DNA from: Nodosilinea sp. E11
Lineage (GTDB): Bacteria > Cyanobacteriota > Cyanobacteriia > Phormidesmidales > Phormidesmidaceae
Length of the DNA: 64,000 bases
Assembly: GCF_032813545.1 (NCBI RefSeq)
Contig: NZ_CP136514.1
Location: 248,001 to 312,000, forward strand
Direction: 5' to 3'
Shown: one piece after another, positions 33,071 to 42,920 of the stretch
How positions within the stretch are numbered: position 1 is the first letter of the stretch
How the letters are laid out: each line of letters opens with the position of its first letter
Program-made: the position numbers and the translations under genes
The notes under the pieces: model-generated
Databases searched by the model: none
What the model was told of the DNA's origin: nothing
What the model saw: only the letters and a program-made list of their open reading frames with translations

Positions 33071-35254
33071 GTGGACTTTGACTTTCTGTCTAAACTACCG
33101 ACCTCAGACCTCGACGATCGCGCCTTTCAAGACCTGGTCGATGAATGTCTGCTGCGCATTCCCCGCTACTGCCCCGAGTGGACCAACTACAACCCCGGCG
33201 ACCCCGGGGTAACCATGGTTGAGCTATTTGCCTGGCTCACCGACCAAATGCTGATGCGGTTTAACCAGGTGCCCCGCCGCAACTACGTGGCGTTTTTAGA
33301 ATTGTTGGGCATTCGCCTACAGCCCCCCGCCCCGGCCCACACCGAGGTCACCTTTTACCTGGCCGCCAGCCTGCCCACGGTGTATCAAATTGCGGCGGGG
33401 GTCGAGGTGGCTACCGAGCGCACCGAAACCGATGAGGCGGTGATCTTTAGCACCGATCGCCCCCTGGCCATTGGGCTGCCCCTGGTGAACCATCTGCTGA
33501 CCGCCGATCAGGCCGAGTCGACTCCGACAGTGCTAACCAACCCCTTCGCTAACCTCTGGTCACGGCGTTCGGATGGTCGCTGGGAAGGGCGAGAGCAGAG
33601 TATTTTTAACGAACAGCCCCAGCCTGGCAACAGCTTTTACCTGGTGTTCGATGGCCAGCAGCCCCTGGAGGGCAACGTCGTCGCCCTCTCCCTCTCCGGC
33701 GAAGCTGCTACCTCGACGGGCATTAACCCAGATCATCCGCCCCGCCAGTGGGAAGCCTGGACAGGCCACCAATGGGTGCCGGTATTGCTGGCAGAAGGGG
33801 ACGACCAGACTCGGGGGTTCAGCTTTCACGAGTTGGGCGGTGGGGCCGATAGGCTGCACACCGCTGATGTAATTTTGCATCTGCCCCAGCAGTTTCCGCT
33901 GGCCCTCTTTGGCACCTACCAGGGCCGCTGGATTCGCTGTGTCTGCACCGTGCCGCACCACTACCAAAGTCGCTACAGTAGTTCGCCCCGGCTGGTGCGG
34001 GTGGCGGCACGCTCCATTGGCGGCACCATCGATGCCAGCCAGTGCCTGGTGATTCACGAAGAGCTGCTGGGGGAAAGCAGCGGCCTACCGGGGCAGAGTT
34101 TTCAGGTTCATAGCCCGCCGGTGCTGCCTCGCCGAGAGGGAGAGCGGCTGCTGGTATTGCCCCCCGATGGCTTGCCTCAGCTATGGCAGGAGGTCAACGA
34201 TTTTGCCGATTCTGGCCCAGCCGACTACCACTACACCCTCGATTCCCTCAGTGGTCGAATTCAGCTGGGGCCGTTAATTCGTGAACCTAACCAGCTGAAG
34301 GAGCAGGTTTATAGGCGATCGCGCTCCCAAACCCGCGACTCTGCTCTGACCATCGAGCCCACCACTACGGCCACTGCCCTGGAGCGCCAGTACGGCGCGG
34401 TGCCCCCTCGGGGAGCGGTGCTGCGCATGGTGGCCTATCGCACCGGGGGCGGCCAGCAGGGCAATGTGCAGCGCCACACCTTGCAGATTGTGAAATCGGC
34501 GGTGCCTTACGTGGCCCAAGTAACCAATCATGTGCCAGCGCGCAACGGGGCCAATGCCGAGTCTTTGGATGACGCGGTACTGCGGGTACCCCGGCTGCTG
34601 CGCACCCGCGATCGCGCTGTCACCCCTGAAGACTTTGAGGCCCTAACCCAGCAGGCGGGGCAGGGGGCCGTGGCCCGTGCCCTCTGCCCGCTCAACCTGG
34701 CCCCCACTCCTGGTCTGGTGGAAGTCGTAGTGGTGCCCCAGGCTAATCTCCAGGGCATTGAGCGGGAGGTGGGCATGGCCCCCAGCGAGGTGGCGATTAC
34801 ACTACCCCTGCGGCAGCAAATTCTCGCCTTTTTGGATGAACGCCGTTTGCTGGGCGTACAGGTGGCCCTACGGGAGCCCGACTATATCGGGGTAGCCGTG
34901 CAAATGGAGGTGGGGTTAGCCCCAGAGTTTCAAAGTCCCCAGGCCCAGCAGATCGTGCTGCAGCGTCTGCGGCGATCGCTCTATCGGTTTCTGAACCCCC
35001 TAACCGGTGGCAATGAGGGCCAAGGTTGGCCCTTTGACACACCGCTCTACGCCTCCGACATTATTAGTCTGGTGCAGGGTAGCGAGGGAGTGCGCTACCT
35101 GGGCACAGTGCTGCTGTTTGAGCTGCGGCGGCAGGAGGCGGGCTGGATGCGATCGCTGGCCCCCAATAATATCGTCTACCCCGGTCCCCTAGGGCTGATT
35201 TGCTCTTGGGCAGACGCGACTCTGCGCTCCGGCCACGTGATTAGTCTGATTTGA
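33071..35254 (+). CDS. Baseplate J/gp6-like protein (Afp11/Pvc11-like)
   Basis: This 727-residue protein starts at GTG 33071, two bases after the gp25 stop. The N-terminus 'DLVDECLLRIPRYCPEWTNYNPGDPGVTMVELFAWLTDQMLMRFNQVPRRNYVAFLELLG' is the signature of the putative baseplate assembly proteins of eCIS. The C-terminal half carries the J-like segment 'LRTRDRAVTPEDFEALTQQA' and 'LVEVVVVPQ'. In assembled particles this protein forms the wedge ring around the spike hub. Length is typical for eCIS members and nothing is missing. No membrane segment. Confidence 0.95.
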   Translation: MDFDFLSKLPTSDLDDRAFQDLVDECLLRIPRYCPEWTNYNPGDPGVTMVELFAWLTDQMLMRFNQVPRRNYVAFLELLGIRLQPPAPAHTEVTFYLAASLPTVYQIAAGVEVATERTETDEAVIFSTDRPLAIGLPLVNHLLTADQAESTPTVLTNPFANLWSRRSDGRWEGREQSIFNEQPQPGNSFYLVFDGQQPLEGNVVALSLSGEAATSTGINPDHPPRQWEAWTGHQWVPVLLAEGDDQTRGFSFHELGGGADRLHTADVILHLPQQFPLALFGTYQGRWIRCVCTVPHHYQSRYSSSPRLVRVAARSIGGTIDASQCLVIHEELLGESSGLPGQSFQVHSPPVLPRREGERLLVLPPDGLPQLWQEVNDFADSGPADYHYTLDSLSGRIQLGPLIREPNQLKEQVYRRSRSQTRDSALTIEPTTTATALERQYGAVPPRGAVLRMVAYRTGGGQQGNVQRHTLQIVKSAVPYVAQVTNHVPARNGANAESLDDAVLRVPRLLRTRDRAVTPEDFEALTQQAGQGAVARALCPLNLAPTPGLVEVVVVPQANLQGIEREVGMAPSEVAITLPLRQQILAFLDERRLLGVQVALREPDYIGVAVQMEVGLAPEFQSPQAQQIVLQRLRRSLYRFLNPLTGGNEGQGWPFDTPLYASDIISLVQGSEGVRYLGTVLLFELRRQEAGWMRSLAPNNIVYPGPLGLICSWADATLRSGHVISLI

Positions 35255-35415
35255 CCATTCCTGATTCATCACTCTAAACCCGTATTGTCTAACTTATGTT
35301 GAGCCCTGTTGCTGCTGCCCCCACCCCAAATCCCGCTCTATTAGCGAGCAGGACTTTGACTACGGGTTCTTTAAGCGCCGATCAGCTGAAACCCAGGGTA
35401 GGGGGTTAGGGGCCG

Positions 35416-36465
35416 ATGACCCAGGCCCGCTCTACCGTAGCCTTTAGCTTGGTGCTCACCCCTATGCAGGTGCCCGAGGCGGTACCCAGCGAGTCTGAGC
35501 TGGTGCAGGCGCTCACCGGCAGCCGCACCACCGGGGCTAAGGGGCCAACTCTGCCCAGCCTGGTGCTGCACCCTGGCGAACCCAGCGAGCTGATGGTGCA
35601 GATTCGCAACCAGTCGGCCGCTGCGCTACAGCTTGAGTACCAGGTACAGGGTGATTTTCCGCCAGAGTGGTGTCAGTTTCGGACCGAGGGGGCTGACCTG
35701 CGATCGGGGCAGCAAATTGAGGGGGTGCTGTACTTTGCGATCGCCCCTGACTACCTTGAGCAAACCTACCCCGCCGAGGCCTTGCCCCTGCGCCTCGACT
35801 ACCGGGGGCGGCTGACGGTTTTGAGCATCAACCCCACCACCGGCAGCCGCTACCTCGAAAATCGCGACTTTCAGATCTATCTGCGACCCCGCAGTCTCTA
35901 TCTAGACTTTCTCCCCGACCTATACCGCGAGGTTGACTTCATCGGGCGCTTTTTGAAGGTGTTTGAGCAAACCTTTGAGCCTGCCGTTAACACCCTCGAT
36001 AGTCTCTGGGCCTACCTCGACCCGCTAACGGCCCCCAATGCGCTGCTGCCCTTTTTAGCCCACTGGGTCGGGTGGGACTTTAATGCTCCCCTGCATCCCC
36101 AGCGCCAGCGGTTTTTGATTCGCCACGCCCTGGAGATCTATCGCTGGCGGGGCACCCGACGAGGGCTGCGGTTCTACCTGCACCTGGCTACCGGCCTGCC
36201 CCTCGGCGACGATATCGAAGCTGAATCAGCCAAGCCCATTGGTATCCACGAAGCCTTTAGCCAGGGTCTGGTGCTGGGGGCCACCCACCTCGGGGAAGAC
36301 GCCCGCCTGGGCGGCGGGCGACCCTACCACTTCACCATTTGCTTGAGGCCCGGGCCTGACCATCCCATTGATGAAGCCCTAGTGCGCCACATTGTTGACC
36401 AGGAAAAGCCAGCGTTTTGCACCTACGAGCTGGAAATCCACCGTCCTCAGCTGGCCCCCAGCTAG
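35416..36465 (+). CDS. Phage tail protein I-like baseplate protein (Afp12/gp7-like region)
   Basis: The 349-residue protein has an N-terminal beta-sandwich-like half ('LVLHPGEPSELMVQIRNQS', 'EYQVQGDFPPEWCQF') and a C-terminal tail protein I domain (about 165-340): 'SLYLDFLPDLYREVDFIGRFLKVFEQTFEPAVNTLDSLWAYLDPLTAP', 'LPFLAHWVGWDFNAPLHPQRQRFLIRHALEIYRWRGTRRGLRFYLHLATG'. Tail protein I proteins join the baseplate wedge to its outer parts. The N-terminal Ig-like part also occurs in the two downstream membrane proteins, hinting at interaction. A gap of 161 bp after the gp6/J-like gene contains no gene. Confidence 0.93.
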   Translation: MTQARSTVAFSLVLTPMQVPEAVPSESELVQALTGSRTTGAKGPTLPSLVLHPGEPSELMVQIRNQSAAALQLEYQVQGDFPPEWCQFRTEGADLRSGQQIEGVLYFAIAPDYLEQTYPAEALPLRLDYRGRLTVLSINPTTGSRYLENRDFQIYLRPRSLYLDFLPDLYREVDFIGRFLKVFEQTFEPAVNTLDSLWAYLDPLTAPNALLPFLAHWVGWDFNAPLHPQRQRFLIRHALEIYRWRGTRRGLRFYLHLATGLPLGDDIEAESAKPIGIHEAFSQGLVLGATHLGEDARLGGGRPYHFTICLRPGPDHPIDEALVRHIVDQEKPAFCTYELEIHRPQLAPS

Positions 36466-36527
36466 CCCCCAGCCACTATCTGATCACGCCACGACCCCGC
36501 CTCCCCTTACCACTGCCCTTCCCTGCC

Positions 36528-37907
36528 ATGGTTCTGCTACCGCCGACTCGCCCCCTCGAACGTCTCCAGGTTACTGATGGGCTGCTGCTGACCGCCGATC
36601 GCTGGCGCGTGGCTCACCGCTATCATCGACAGCGGCAAGACCTGCACTTTCAGGCCCTCTACCAGCCGGGCATTGTCCACGGGCTGGAAGTATGGCCCAC
36701 GGTGGCTCCCCCCCAGGTTAGCCACCAGTACCAAGATGGCCGCTGGATCCAAGTGCAGCCGGGGCTGGCCATCGATCGCCAGGGCAACCCGATTGTGGTG
36801 TCGCGTCCGGTGGAGTATCACATCGCGGCCCAGCCCGGACCCCAGCCGCTGCAAGTCTATCTGGTGTTGAGCTTTGTCGACCCCGATCAGCTCGAAGGGC
36901 AGGCGGGTACCCATGTGGTGCAGGAAACCTTTCGGCTTGAGGAAAAGGTATCTCCACCGGACTCCAGCGAAATTGAGCTGTGCCGGATTTTGCTCGGGCC
37001 AGGGAATGAGGCACTGCGATCGCCGCGCAACAGCTTTGCCCCCGTCGCCCAAGACCTCGATCTACGCCAGCGCCCTCGGGTACAGCGACGACCCCAGGGC
37101 CAGCTGCGGCTGGGTTATCTGGCCCCTGTTTCTGGCCCTGTCTCTGGCCCCGCCATCGCCACGGCTCTCCAGGGCATAGTCGATGCACTGCCCGGCCTCT
37201 ATCCGGCGCTACAGGGCCATGCCACCATCGATCCCCTGCCCCTCGATCGGCCCATGGCCCCAGCGACCGACCCAGCTGCCTACGACTTGTTGTATGTGGC
37301 CTACGGCGACAGCCAGCGGTTGCCCCAAACCAGCCTTGCGCCGCTGCAAACTCACTTGGCTCAGGGGGGCGTGCTGCTGCTGGAAGTGCCCGCTACCGGC
37401 ACCCCCCTCGATGACCTGCTCCAGATCTGGAGCGATGTGGTGAAGGTGCTGGCCGCCTCTACCCCAACCGTCGCCAACCAGGCGAAGTACGCTCAGCTGC
37501 ACACAGAACGAGCCGAGCTAGAACGCTGTATGGCCCTAGAACTGACCCAGATGATTCCATCTTTGGCCAGTCTAGTCGATGTCGACACCACCACCGGAGC
37601 CACCTGGGCACAGTTGGGAACGCTATCAGCCCAGCATCCTCTCCAGGTGCACCCCTTCCGGTTTGGCATGCTGCCTTTGATCTACGATCGCCCCCTGGCC
37701 CTGTTTAACTGGGGTGGTGTCGTAGTGGTGGTCGGCGACCTGATAAGTGCCTGGGGCGGCGAGCAGGCCTATTTTCTGCCCCGCGAAACCATTCGTAGTG
37801 CACAGGAACTGGGTATTAACCTGCTGCACTTCGCCTGGCAACGCCGCCTATGGGCTACCGACCAGCGGCTCCCGTTGGCACCGCCGCCCATCCTGGAGTC
37901 TATCTAA
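36528..37907 (+). CDS. eCIS baseplate-associated protein with DUF4159-like region
   Basis: The start ATG 36528 (MVLLPPTRPLERLQVTDGLL) lies 62 bp after tail protein I ends; an upstream start would read through that gene. The 459-residue protein has an N-terminal beta-rich region ('GIVHGLEV', 'IQVQPGLAIDRQGNPIVV') seen in eCIS-linked proteins of this position, and a C-terminal half with 'AYDLLYVAYGDSQRLP...LQTHLAQGGVLLLEVP', the pattern of DUF4159-like Rossmann-type domains. No catalytic motif is evident. It probably decorates or completes the baseplate. Its exact role is unknown. Confidence 0.7.
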   Translation: MVLLPPTRPLERLQVTDGLLLTADRWRVAHRYHRQRQDLHFQALYQPGIVHGLEVWPTVAPPQVSHQYQDGRWIQVQPGLAIDRQGNPIVVSRPVEYHIAAQPGPQPLQVYLVLSFVDPDQLEGQAGTHVVQETFRLEEKVSPPDSSEIELCRILLGPGNEALRSPRNSFAPVAQDLDLRQRPRVQRRPQGQLRLGYLAPVSGPVSGPAIATALQGIVDALPGLYPALQGHATIDPLPLDRPMAPATDPAAYDLLYVAYGDSQRLPQTSLAPLQTHLAQGGVLLLEVPATGTPLDDLLQIWSDVVKVLAASTPTVANQAKYAQLHTERAELERCMALELTQMIPSLASLVDVDTTTGATWAQLGTLSAQHPLQVHPFRFGMLPLIYDRPLALFNWGGVVVVVGDLISAWGGEQAYFLPRETIRSAQELGINLLHFAWQRRLWATDQRLPLAPPPILESI

Positions 37908-37973
37908 AACCGACTGGATCTATCGCGACCGATTTAGGCTGCGATCCTTCCTCCACCCCTCTTCTTTGAATTA

Positions 37974-40157
37974 ATGTCCAAATTGCTCGCCACCCATCTC
38001 TCCACCTCAGTTGTGCATTTCAAACCGGGGCAAGTGCCGCCGACCTTTGATGTCAAGGTGAGCAACCACAGCGATGACTTTGCCACCTTTCAGCTGGAGG
38101 TGCTGGCGGCTGGGGTCGCCGCCGGGGCCGATACCCACTGGTACCGCCAGGCTCCCGACCTGTCCGCCAAAATTCCGCCGGGCGATCGCACGCAGTTTTC
38201 CATTGCGATTTTGGATGTGCCCCCAGTCCCAGGCGGTTTTGTGGGAGCAATGACCCTGACGGTGCGGGTGTTTTCTGTAGAGCTGCGGCAGGAAGACCGG
38301 CAGGTGCTCAATCTGGTAATCGAGGGCAGTGGCATTATGCCCCCGCGTCTGGAGTTGCTGCTGCTTACCCTGACGGCGCAACCTCTGCAGGCACTAGAAA
38401 TTCCGGTGCGGCTCTACAACCCCAACCGGAGCCCCCTACGCGTTAGCCTGAGCCTTCAAGGGCTGCCCGTTGAGTGGCTGAGCGATGGCTATGAGCGCCG
38501 TTTGGAGGTACCTCCACTGGGCGAGACAGAGGCTGTCTTTCTAGGCCAGCTGGGGGCCCCGATCGCCACGCCCAGCCAGATTTATCCCTTTACCCTGGTG
38601 GCGCAGAGCGGTCACGGGGTTGGCACTCAGCTGCGAAGCCAGCTCACGGTGCTACCAACCGGGCATTTGGGTTTTGATTTGGTCACTCCGGTGGTCATGT
38701 ATCCGCCGTCGCCAGTTACCCAGTTACCAGACCCGTTACCAGCGCCCCAGTCACCAGCGCTCACTGTGCCAGAGCCCACAATTCCTCTGCCGACCACCGC
38801 TCATATCACCCTCCAGTGGCGCAACCAGAGCAATCTACCCCAGGTCATTACGCCGGTAGTTCAGCGGGTCAGTGTCGAGTTTATGGGCGACGGCATTGAG
38901 GAAGTTGTGCCGATGCGATCGCGCGATCGCATTACCCTGCCCGAGCGGCCCTTAGACTTACCCATCGGCGCAGACTTGCCGATAGTGCTGCCCATTGCAG
39001 TACAGCGGGCCTGGCTGGGCTGGGTACGCACCCAACGCTTTCAAATCACAGCCCTGCGCGCCGATGAGCAAATTCCGCTTCAGCCTGAGCGGCACACGGT
39101 GATGGTTCGGGTGCGGCCCCGGGTGAGCATCTGGCTACAGCTAGCAGCAGTGGCCTTGCTGACCGGAATGGCGCTGCTGGGAGTGCTGAAGTCTGCCGGG
39201 CATCGCAGCACGGTCAATACCGTACGCTTCGATGGGCGAGCCTCGGAAGTGCTGAGCGCCTCGGAAGACCAGACCGTGCGCCGCTGGTCAATCAGTGGTC
39301 GGCGGCTGCGCCTGCTGCAACGGTCTGTGCAAGCTGATAAAGCGGTACGAGTGGCCCGCTATCGACCGGTGGGCAACGATGCCGTTGCCGTAGGCTACGA
39401 AAATGGTGCCGTTGAAATTATTAGTTTACGGGTGCGGCAGCCGCCGCTGGTCTTGCAACACCCCCTCGACGACCGGGTGTTTGACCTGCAGTTCGCCCCC
39501 GATGCCCAATCGCTATTCACGGCCTATGGCAGTGGCGAGGTGCGGCGCTGGGATTTGTCTGGCCTACCCAGCGGCGTACTGCAACCCGTTCAGACCGAAA
39601 CCGTTGGGTTTGCGGTACAGGCCCTGGCCCTAGTCGGCACTCCGATGGCTCAGGTGGCCGTAGGCGGGCGCTTTAACCGTCTCACCCTGTGGAATTGGCA
39701 GCAGCAAACGCTGACCCAGATCCCCTACTCCTCTAAAGGCGGAGACCAGGACTATATCACCAGCCTGGCCACCACCGATCGGCTGCCTGAACGGCTGGCG
39801 GTAGCGGATAACCAAGGCCGCATTAGCCTATGGGATCTGCGCCCCTGCCTGACGGGAGGTGTTTGTCGCCCTCTGGACGACTGGCTCGATGGCCACGGTG
39901 GGCAGCCAGTGAAGGCGATCGCCCTCAGCGACGATGGCTGTTATCTGGTCAGCGGCGGCGACGATGGTCAGACGATGCTTTGGGAGCTGCGGGCCGATGG
40001 GGAGATGGTGCAGGGGCAAAAACTGGGGCGATCGCGCCAGGCGATTACAGCGGTGGATGTGACCCGGCGGGGCGATCGCCTGGCGGTGGTCAGCGGCGGT
40101 AACGACCACCGAGTGAGGCTCTATACCGTAGCTAAGCCCCTCTCCTGTCAGCCCTAA
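37974..40157 (+). CDS. Membrane-anchored Ig-like/WD40 protein of the CIS arm
   Basis: This 727-residue protein has a large N-terminal region of beta-sandwich modules (about 1-380; 'FDVKVSNHSDDFATFQLEV', 'LEIPVRLYNPNRSPLRVSLSL'), a single membrane segment at about 385-407 (IWLQLAAVALLTGMALLGVL), and a C-terminal WD40 propeller (about 412-727; 'VNTVRFDGRASEVLSASEDQTVRRWSI', 'IALSDDGCYLVSGGDDGQTMLWEL'). No signal peptide precedes the beta modules. The same modules resemble those of tail protein I, so one side may contact the baseplate while the helix sits in a membrane. This fits a thylakoid- or plasma-membrane-anchored CIS as described for other cyanobacteria. The WD40 part may act as a sensor or docking site; this is inference. 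Confidence 0.8.
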   Translation: MSKLLATHLSTSVVHFKPGQVPPTFDVKVSNHSDDFATFQLEVLAAGVAAGADTHWYRQAPDLSAKIPPGDRTQFSIAILDVPPVPGGFVGAMTLTVRVFSVELRQEDRQVLNLVIEGSGIMPPRLELLLLTLTAQPLQALEIPVRLYNPNRSPLRVSLSLQGLPVEWLSDGYERRLEVPPLGETEAVFLGQLGAPIATPSQIYPFTLVAQSGHGVGTQLRSQLTVLPTGHLGFDLVTPVVMYPPSPVTQLPDPLPAPQSPALTVPEPTIPLPTTAHITLQWRNQSNLPQVITPVVQRVSVEFMGDGIEEVVPMRSRDRITLPERPLDLPIGADLPIVLPIAVQRAWLGWVRTQRFQITALRADEQIPLQPERHTVMVRVRPRVSIWLQLAAVALLTGMALLGVLKSAGHRSTVNTVRFDGRASEVLSASEDQTVRRWSISGRRLRLLQRSVQADKAVRVARYRPVGNDAVAVGYENGAVEIISLRVRQPPLVLQHPLDDRVFDLQFAPDAQSLFTAYGSGEVRRWDLSGLPSGVLQPVQTETVGFAVQALALVGTPMAQVAVGGRFNRLTLWNWQQQTLTQIPYSSKGGDQDYITSLATTDRLPERLAVADNQGRISLWDLRPCLTGGVCRPLDDWLDGHGGQPVKAIALSDDGCYLVSGGDDGQTMLWELRADGEMVQGQKLGRSRQAITAVDVTRRGDRLAVVSGGNDHRVRLYTVAKPLSCQP

Positions 40158-40201
40158 AGGCCTAATGTTCAGACTATAATGCCCCTCACCATGGAAAGGG
40201 T

Positions 40202-42907
40202 GTGATGACAAGTTCAGGGTTTAGCAGCGAATCAGCAGCAGACAGCCTCAGCATGGCCGATATGCTCGTCCTGCCGACCGAACAACGGCAGCTGATGGCC
40301 TGGCTCATGGGTCAGCAAGCCGCGACCCTAGCCGAGGTCGCTCGTCACCTGGGCTGCTCTGAGGCCGACGCTCAGGTGGTATTAGAGTCGCTACTAGAGC
40401 AGGGCCATGTGCAGATGATTGCACCAGCGCTCGGTTCAGGACCCGTGCAGTATCGGGCTCAGTTCAGCCAGCGCCAGCGCACTGACAACCTTGTCCTAGC
40501 CGACGCGCTGATGTCGGCCCCCCTGGCGGTTATGCTCAGTGGCTCGGGGGATGGCACCGTTGCCCCCGATGGCGCGCTGGACTTCAGCGTGACCATCACT
40601 AATAAAGGCGACGTCAGCGCCATCATCGATATCTTTTTAGACGATCTACCCGCCCCCCTTTACCGGTGGGTGTCATCGACCCAAAAGCGGTTAGCCCTGG
40701 GGCCAGCCCAGAGCGGCGAGGCGGTGTTTACCTTTCAAATACCAGCGGCGGCGATGCCAGGCCACTATACCTACACCCTGGCAGTCGATGCCCCCCAGCA
40801 CTATCCCCACAATCCGCCCCTGCGCTTTGAGCAACGATTACAGGTGCTCCCCGCCGCCCAAGATATTGAGCAAGTCAACGATCCGACCTTTTTCCTGATA
40901 CCGGCTACCCGCACCTCCAGCCCCGCAGCCCTAGCTCCAGGCTCTACCCTGGATGTGCAGGTGCTGGTCCATAACCGGGGGAATCGGGTCGATCGCTTTC
41001 GGCTACGCTGCATCGACTTGCCGCCCGCCTGGGTGACTATTGCTTACCCCCAAGGCTTTGAACAACCCGGTCTCTCCATTGTCGAGCAGTATTTAGACCT
41101 CAACCCCGGCGAGCAGGGCACGATTTTGCTACTGGTGGCGATACCGCCCAATACCCTGGCTGGGAGCTACGTGGGCACCCTGCAACTGCTATCAGAAAAT
41201 CAGCCTGAGCTAACCCTGCTCGATCTGCTCTATCTCAACGTGTTGCCGGTTTATCAAGTCACCTTGAGTTTTCGCACCCTGGTCGGTCGGGTGCAAAATC
41301 AGCCGGGGGTGTTTATGGTGCAGGCCAGCAACCAGGGCAATACGGCGCGATCGCTACAGTTACAGGCCCTCCCACTCGATGGCGGCGACCTCTGCCGCTT
41401 TACCCTAGAGCCGCCGCAGCTGCACCTGGCCGCCTACCAAACCCAGACCGCTCGCCTGCTGGTGCAGCCCCACCCCCCGCGCAAGCGCCCCTGGGTCGGG
41501 GGTGGTCGGGTGCTCAATTTTGCCGTCGAGGCCCAAGATTTAGACCAGCATCCTCTGCCCGATTTCCCCATGCCGGGGTTTCTCCTGTGGGAGTCACGGC
41601 CCTGGTGGCAGCTTCTGCCCCTATTGCTGCTAGGGGTCGGTACCCTGGCGGTGCTTGTCTGGCTGCTGTGGTGGACGCTGATTCGTCGTCCGGTCGCGCC
41701 TCAGGTGATTCGCCTGGCCCCTGCCGATGCTGAGTACACCGCCGCCAACGACGATGCCGTGCGGCTCGATTTTCAGGTCAGTCAGCCCCATCGGCTGCAA
41801 ACCCTGGAGCTGATGGGCCAGTCCCCTGAGGGCGAGATCATCAGTGCCCCAGTGACCTACGATCTCAGCCAGGGGTTACCCGCCGAACTAGAGCCGTTTT
41901 GTACCCTTGCCCGCCGTCAGCTCACCTGCCGCAACCTGCTCACCGATGCCCGCCAGCCGGGGCGGTACCAGTTCACCCTAACGGTGTTCCCAAGGGCGGG
42001 GCGGGGCAACCTTGCCCCCCACAGCGCGACCTCGGCGGCGATCGCCATTGCCCCCTTTCCCCAGCCCGAAATTCTTGCGTTTACCTCCACCCAGCCGGTC
42101 TACCCAGAACCACCACCGGCCCCCGCTCGCACCCCGGCGACAGCGACTCAAGTTGACAGCGACCCCTACGGCATTCGGCTCAACTGGACGATCGCTCACC
42201 CCGAACGCGTCGCCGCCCTAGAACTCGTAGGTCGCGATCCTGATGGCACCATTGTCTTTCCTAGCGTGCGGATCGATCTGCAAAAGAGTCTGCCCGCCGC
42301 CCTAGCGTCCTCCTGCACCCTGGATATAGAACTGGTCTGCGAAGACCTCCAGACCGGCATTCGCCAGGCAGGGCAATACCTTTTTGAACTCACCGTCATT
42401 CCCCTCGACGGCCCCACTACGCCCCCCATTACCCAAGCCACGCCACCCATTCGCATCGCCGCTCGCCCACCGCAAATCCTCAGTTTTTTGGTGAATGGCA
42501 AACCGATGCAGCCTAACTATACCGTGGCGCTCCAGGGGGGGCAGCTGCCGCCTAAGTTTGTGATGTCGTGGCAGGTGGAAGCCAACCCCGGCACGACCGT
42601 AGTCCTGTTGCCTGTACCCGGTAATGTGCCGCTGATAGGCAGCCTGCCGCTGCCCATCAGCCCTGAAACCAGCCCTACGGTCGTTACCCTACAGGTCACC
42701 AACAGCGCCGGTATCCAAGTGCAGCGATCCTTTACCCTGACCACCCTGGCACCGCCCGATGCGGTGTCTGGCGGCGAGGCCGGGTCTGGGGGAGCCGCTA
42801 GTGCGGCTGGGGCCGCTGGGGAGGGGGATGGCCAAGATCTAACCACCCCGCGATCCTCGGAGCCCGACCGCCTAGCCCCCGCCGAATTGCCGCCGCAGTT
42901 TGACTAA
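40202..42907 (+). CDS. Membrane-anchored multi-Ig protein with N-terminal winged helix
   Basis: Last gene of the plus arm, 901 residues. Residues about 25-80 form a winged-helix-like fold (MADMLVLPTEQRQLMAWLMG, ATLAEVARHLGCSEADAQVV, LESLLEQGHVQMI). Four Ig-like modules follow (110-440; 'DFSVTITNKGDVSAIIDIF', 'VQVLVHNRGNRVDRFRLRCIDLPPAWV', NPGEQGTILLLVAIPPNT). A single membrane segment at about 469-494 (LLPLLLLGVGTLAVLVWLLW) is followed by two more Ig-like repeats with paired cysteines (CTLARRQLTC, CTLDIELVC) and a Gly/Ala-rich tail. The 'NEW3-like' modules match those of the WD40 partner. It is likely a second anchor or collar of the machine. The winged helix could bind protein or DNA; which is unknown. 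Confidence 0.75.
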   Translation: MMTSSGFSSESAADSLSMADMLVLPTEQRQLMAWLMGQQAATLAEVARHLGCSEADAQVVLESLLEQGHVQMIAPALGSGPVQYRAQFSQRQRTDNLVLADALMSAPLAVMLSGSGDGTVAPDGALDFSVTITNKGDVSAIIDIFLDDLPAPLYRWVSSTQKRLALGPAQSGEAVFTFQIPAAAMPGHYTYTLAVDAPQHYPHNPPLRFEQRLQVLPAAQDIEQVNDPTFFLIPATRTSSPAALAPGSTLDVQVLVHNRGNRVDRFRLRCIDLPPAWVTIAYPQGFEQPGLSIVEQYLDLNPGEQGTILLLVAIPPNTLAGSYVGTLQLLSENQPELTLLDLLYLNVLPVYQVTLSFRTLVGRVQNQPGVFMVQASNQGNTARSLQLQALPLDGGDLCRFTLEPPQLHLAAYQTQTARLLVQPHPPRKRPWVGGGRVLNFAVEAQDLDQHPLPDFPMPGFLLWESRPWWQLLPLLLLGVGTLAVLVWLLWWTLIRRPVAPQVIRLAPADAEYTAANDDAVRLDFQVSQPHRLQTLELMGQSPEGEIISAPVTYDLSQGLPAELEPFCTLARRQLTCRNLLTDARQPGRYQFTLTVFPRAGRGNLAPHSATSAAIAIAPFPQPEILAFTSTQPVYPEPPPAPARTPATATQVDSDPYGIRLNWTIAHPERVAALELVGRDPDGTIVFPSVRIDLQKSLPAALASSCTLDIELVCEDLQTGIRQAGQYLFELTVIPLDGPTTPPITQATPPIRIAARPPQILSFLVNGKPMQPNYTVALQGGQLPPKFVMSWQVEANPGTTVVLLPVPGNVPLIGSLPLPISPETSPTVVTLQVTNSAGIQVQRSFTLTTLAPPDAVSGGEAGSGGAASAAGAAGEGDGQDLTTPRSSEPDRLAPAELPPQFD

Positions 42908-42920
42908 GGTAGGGGTGTCA

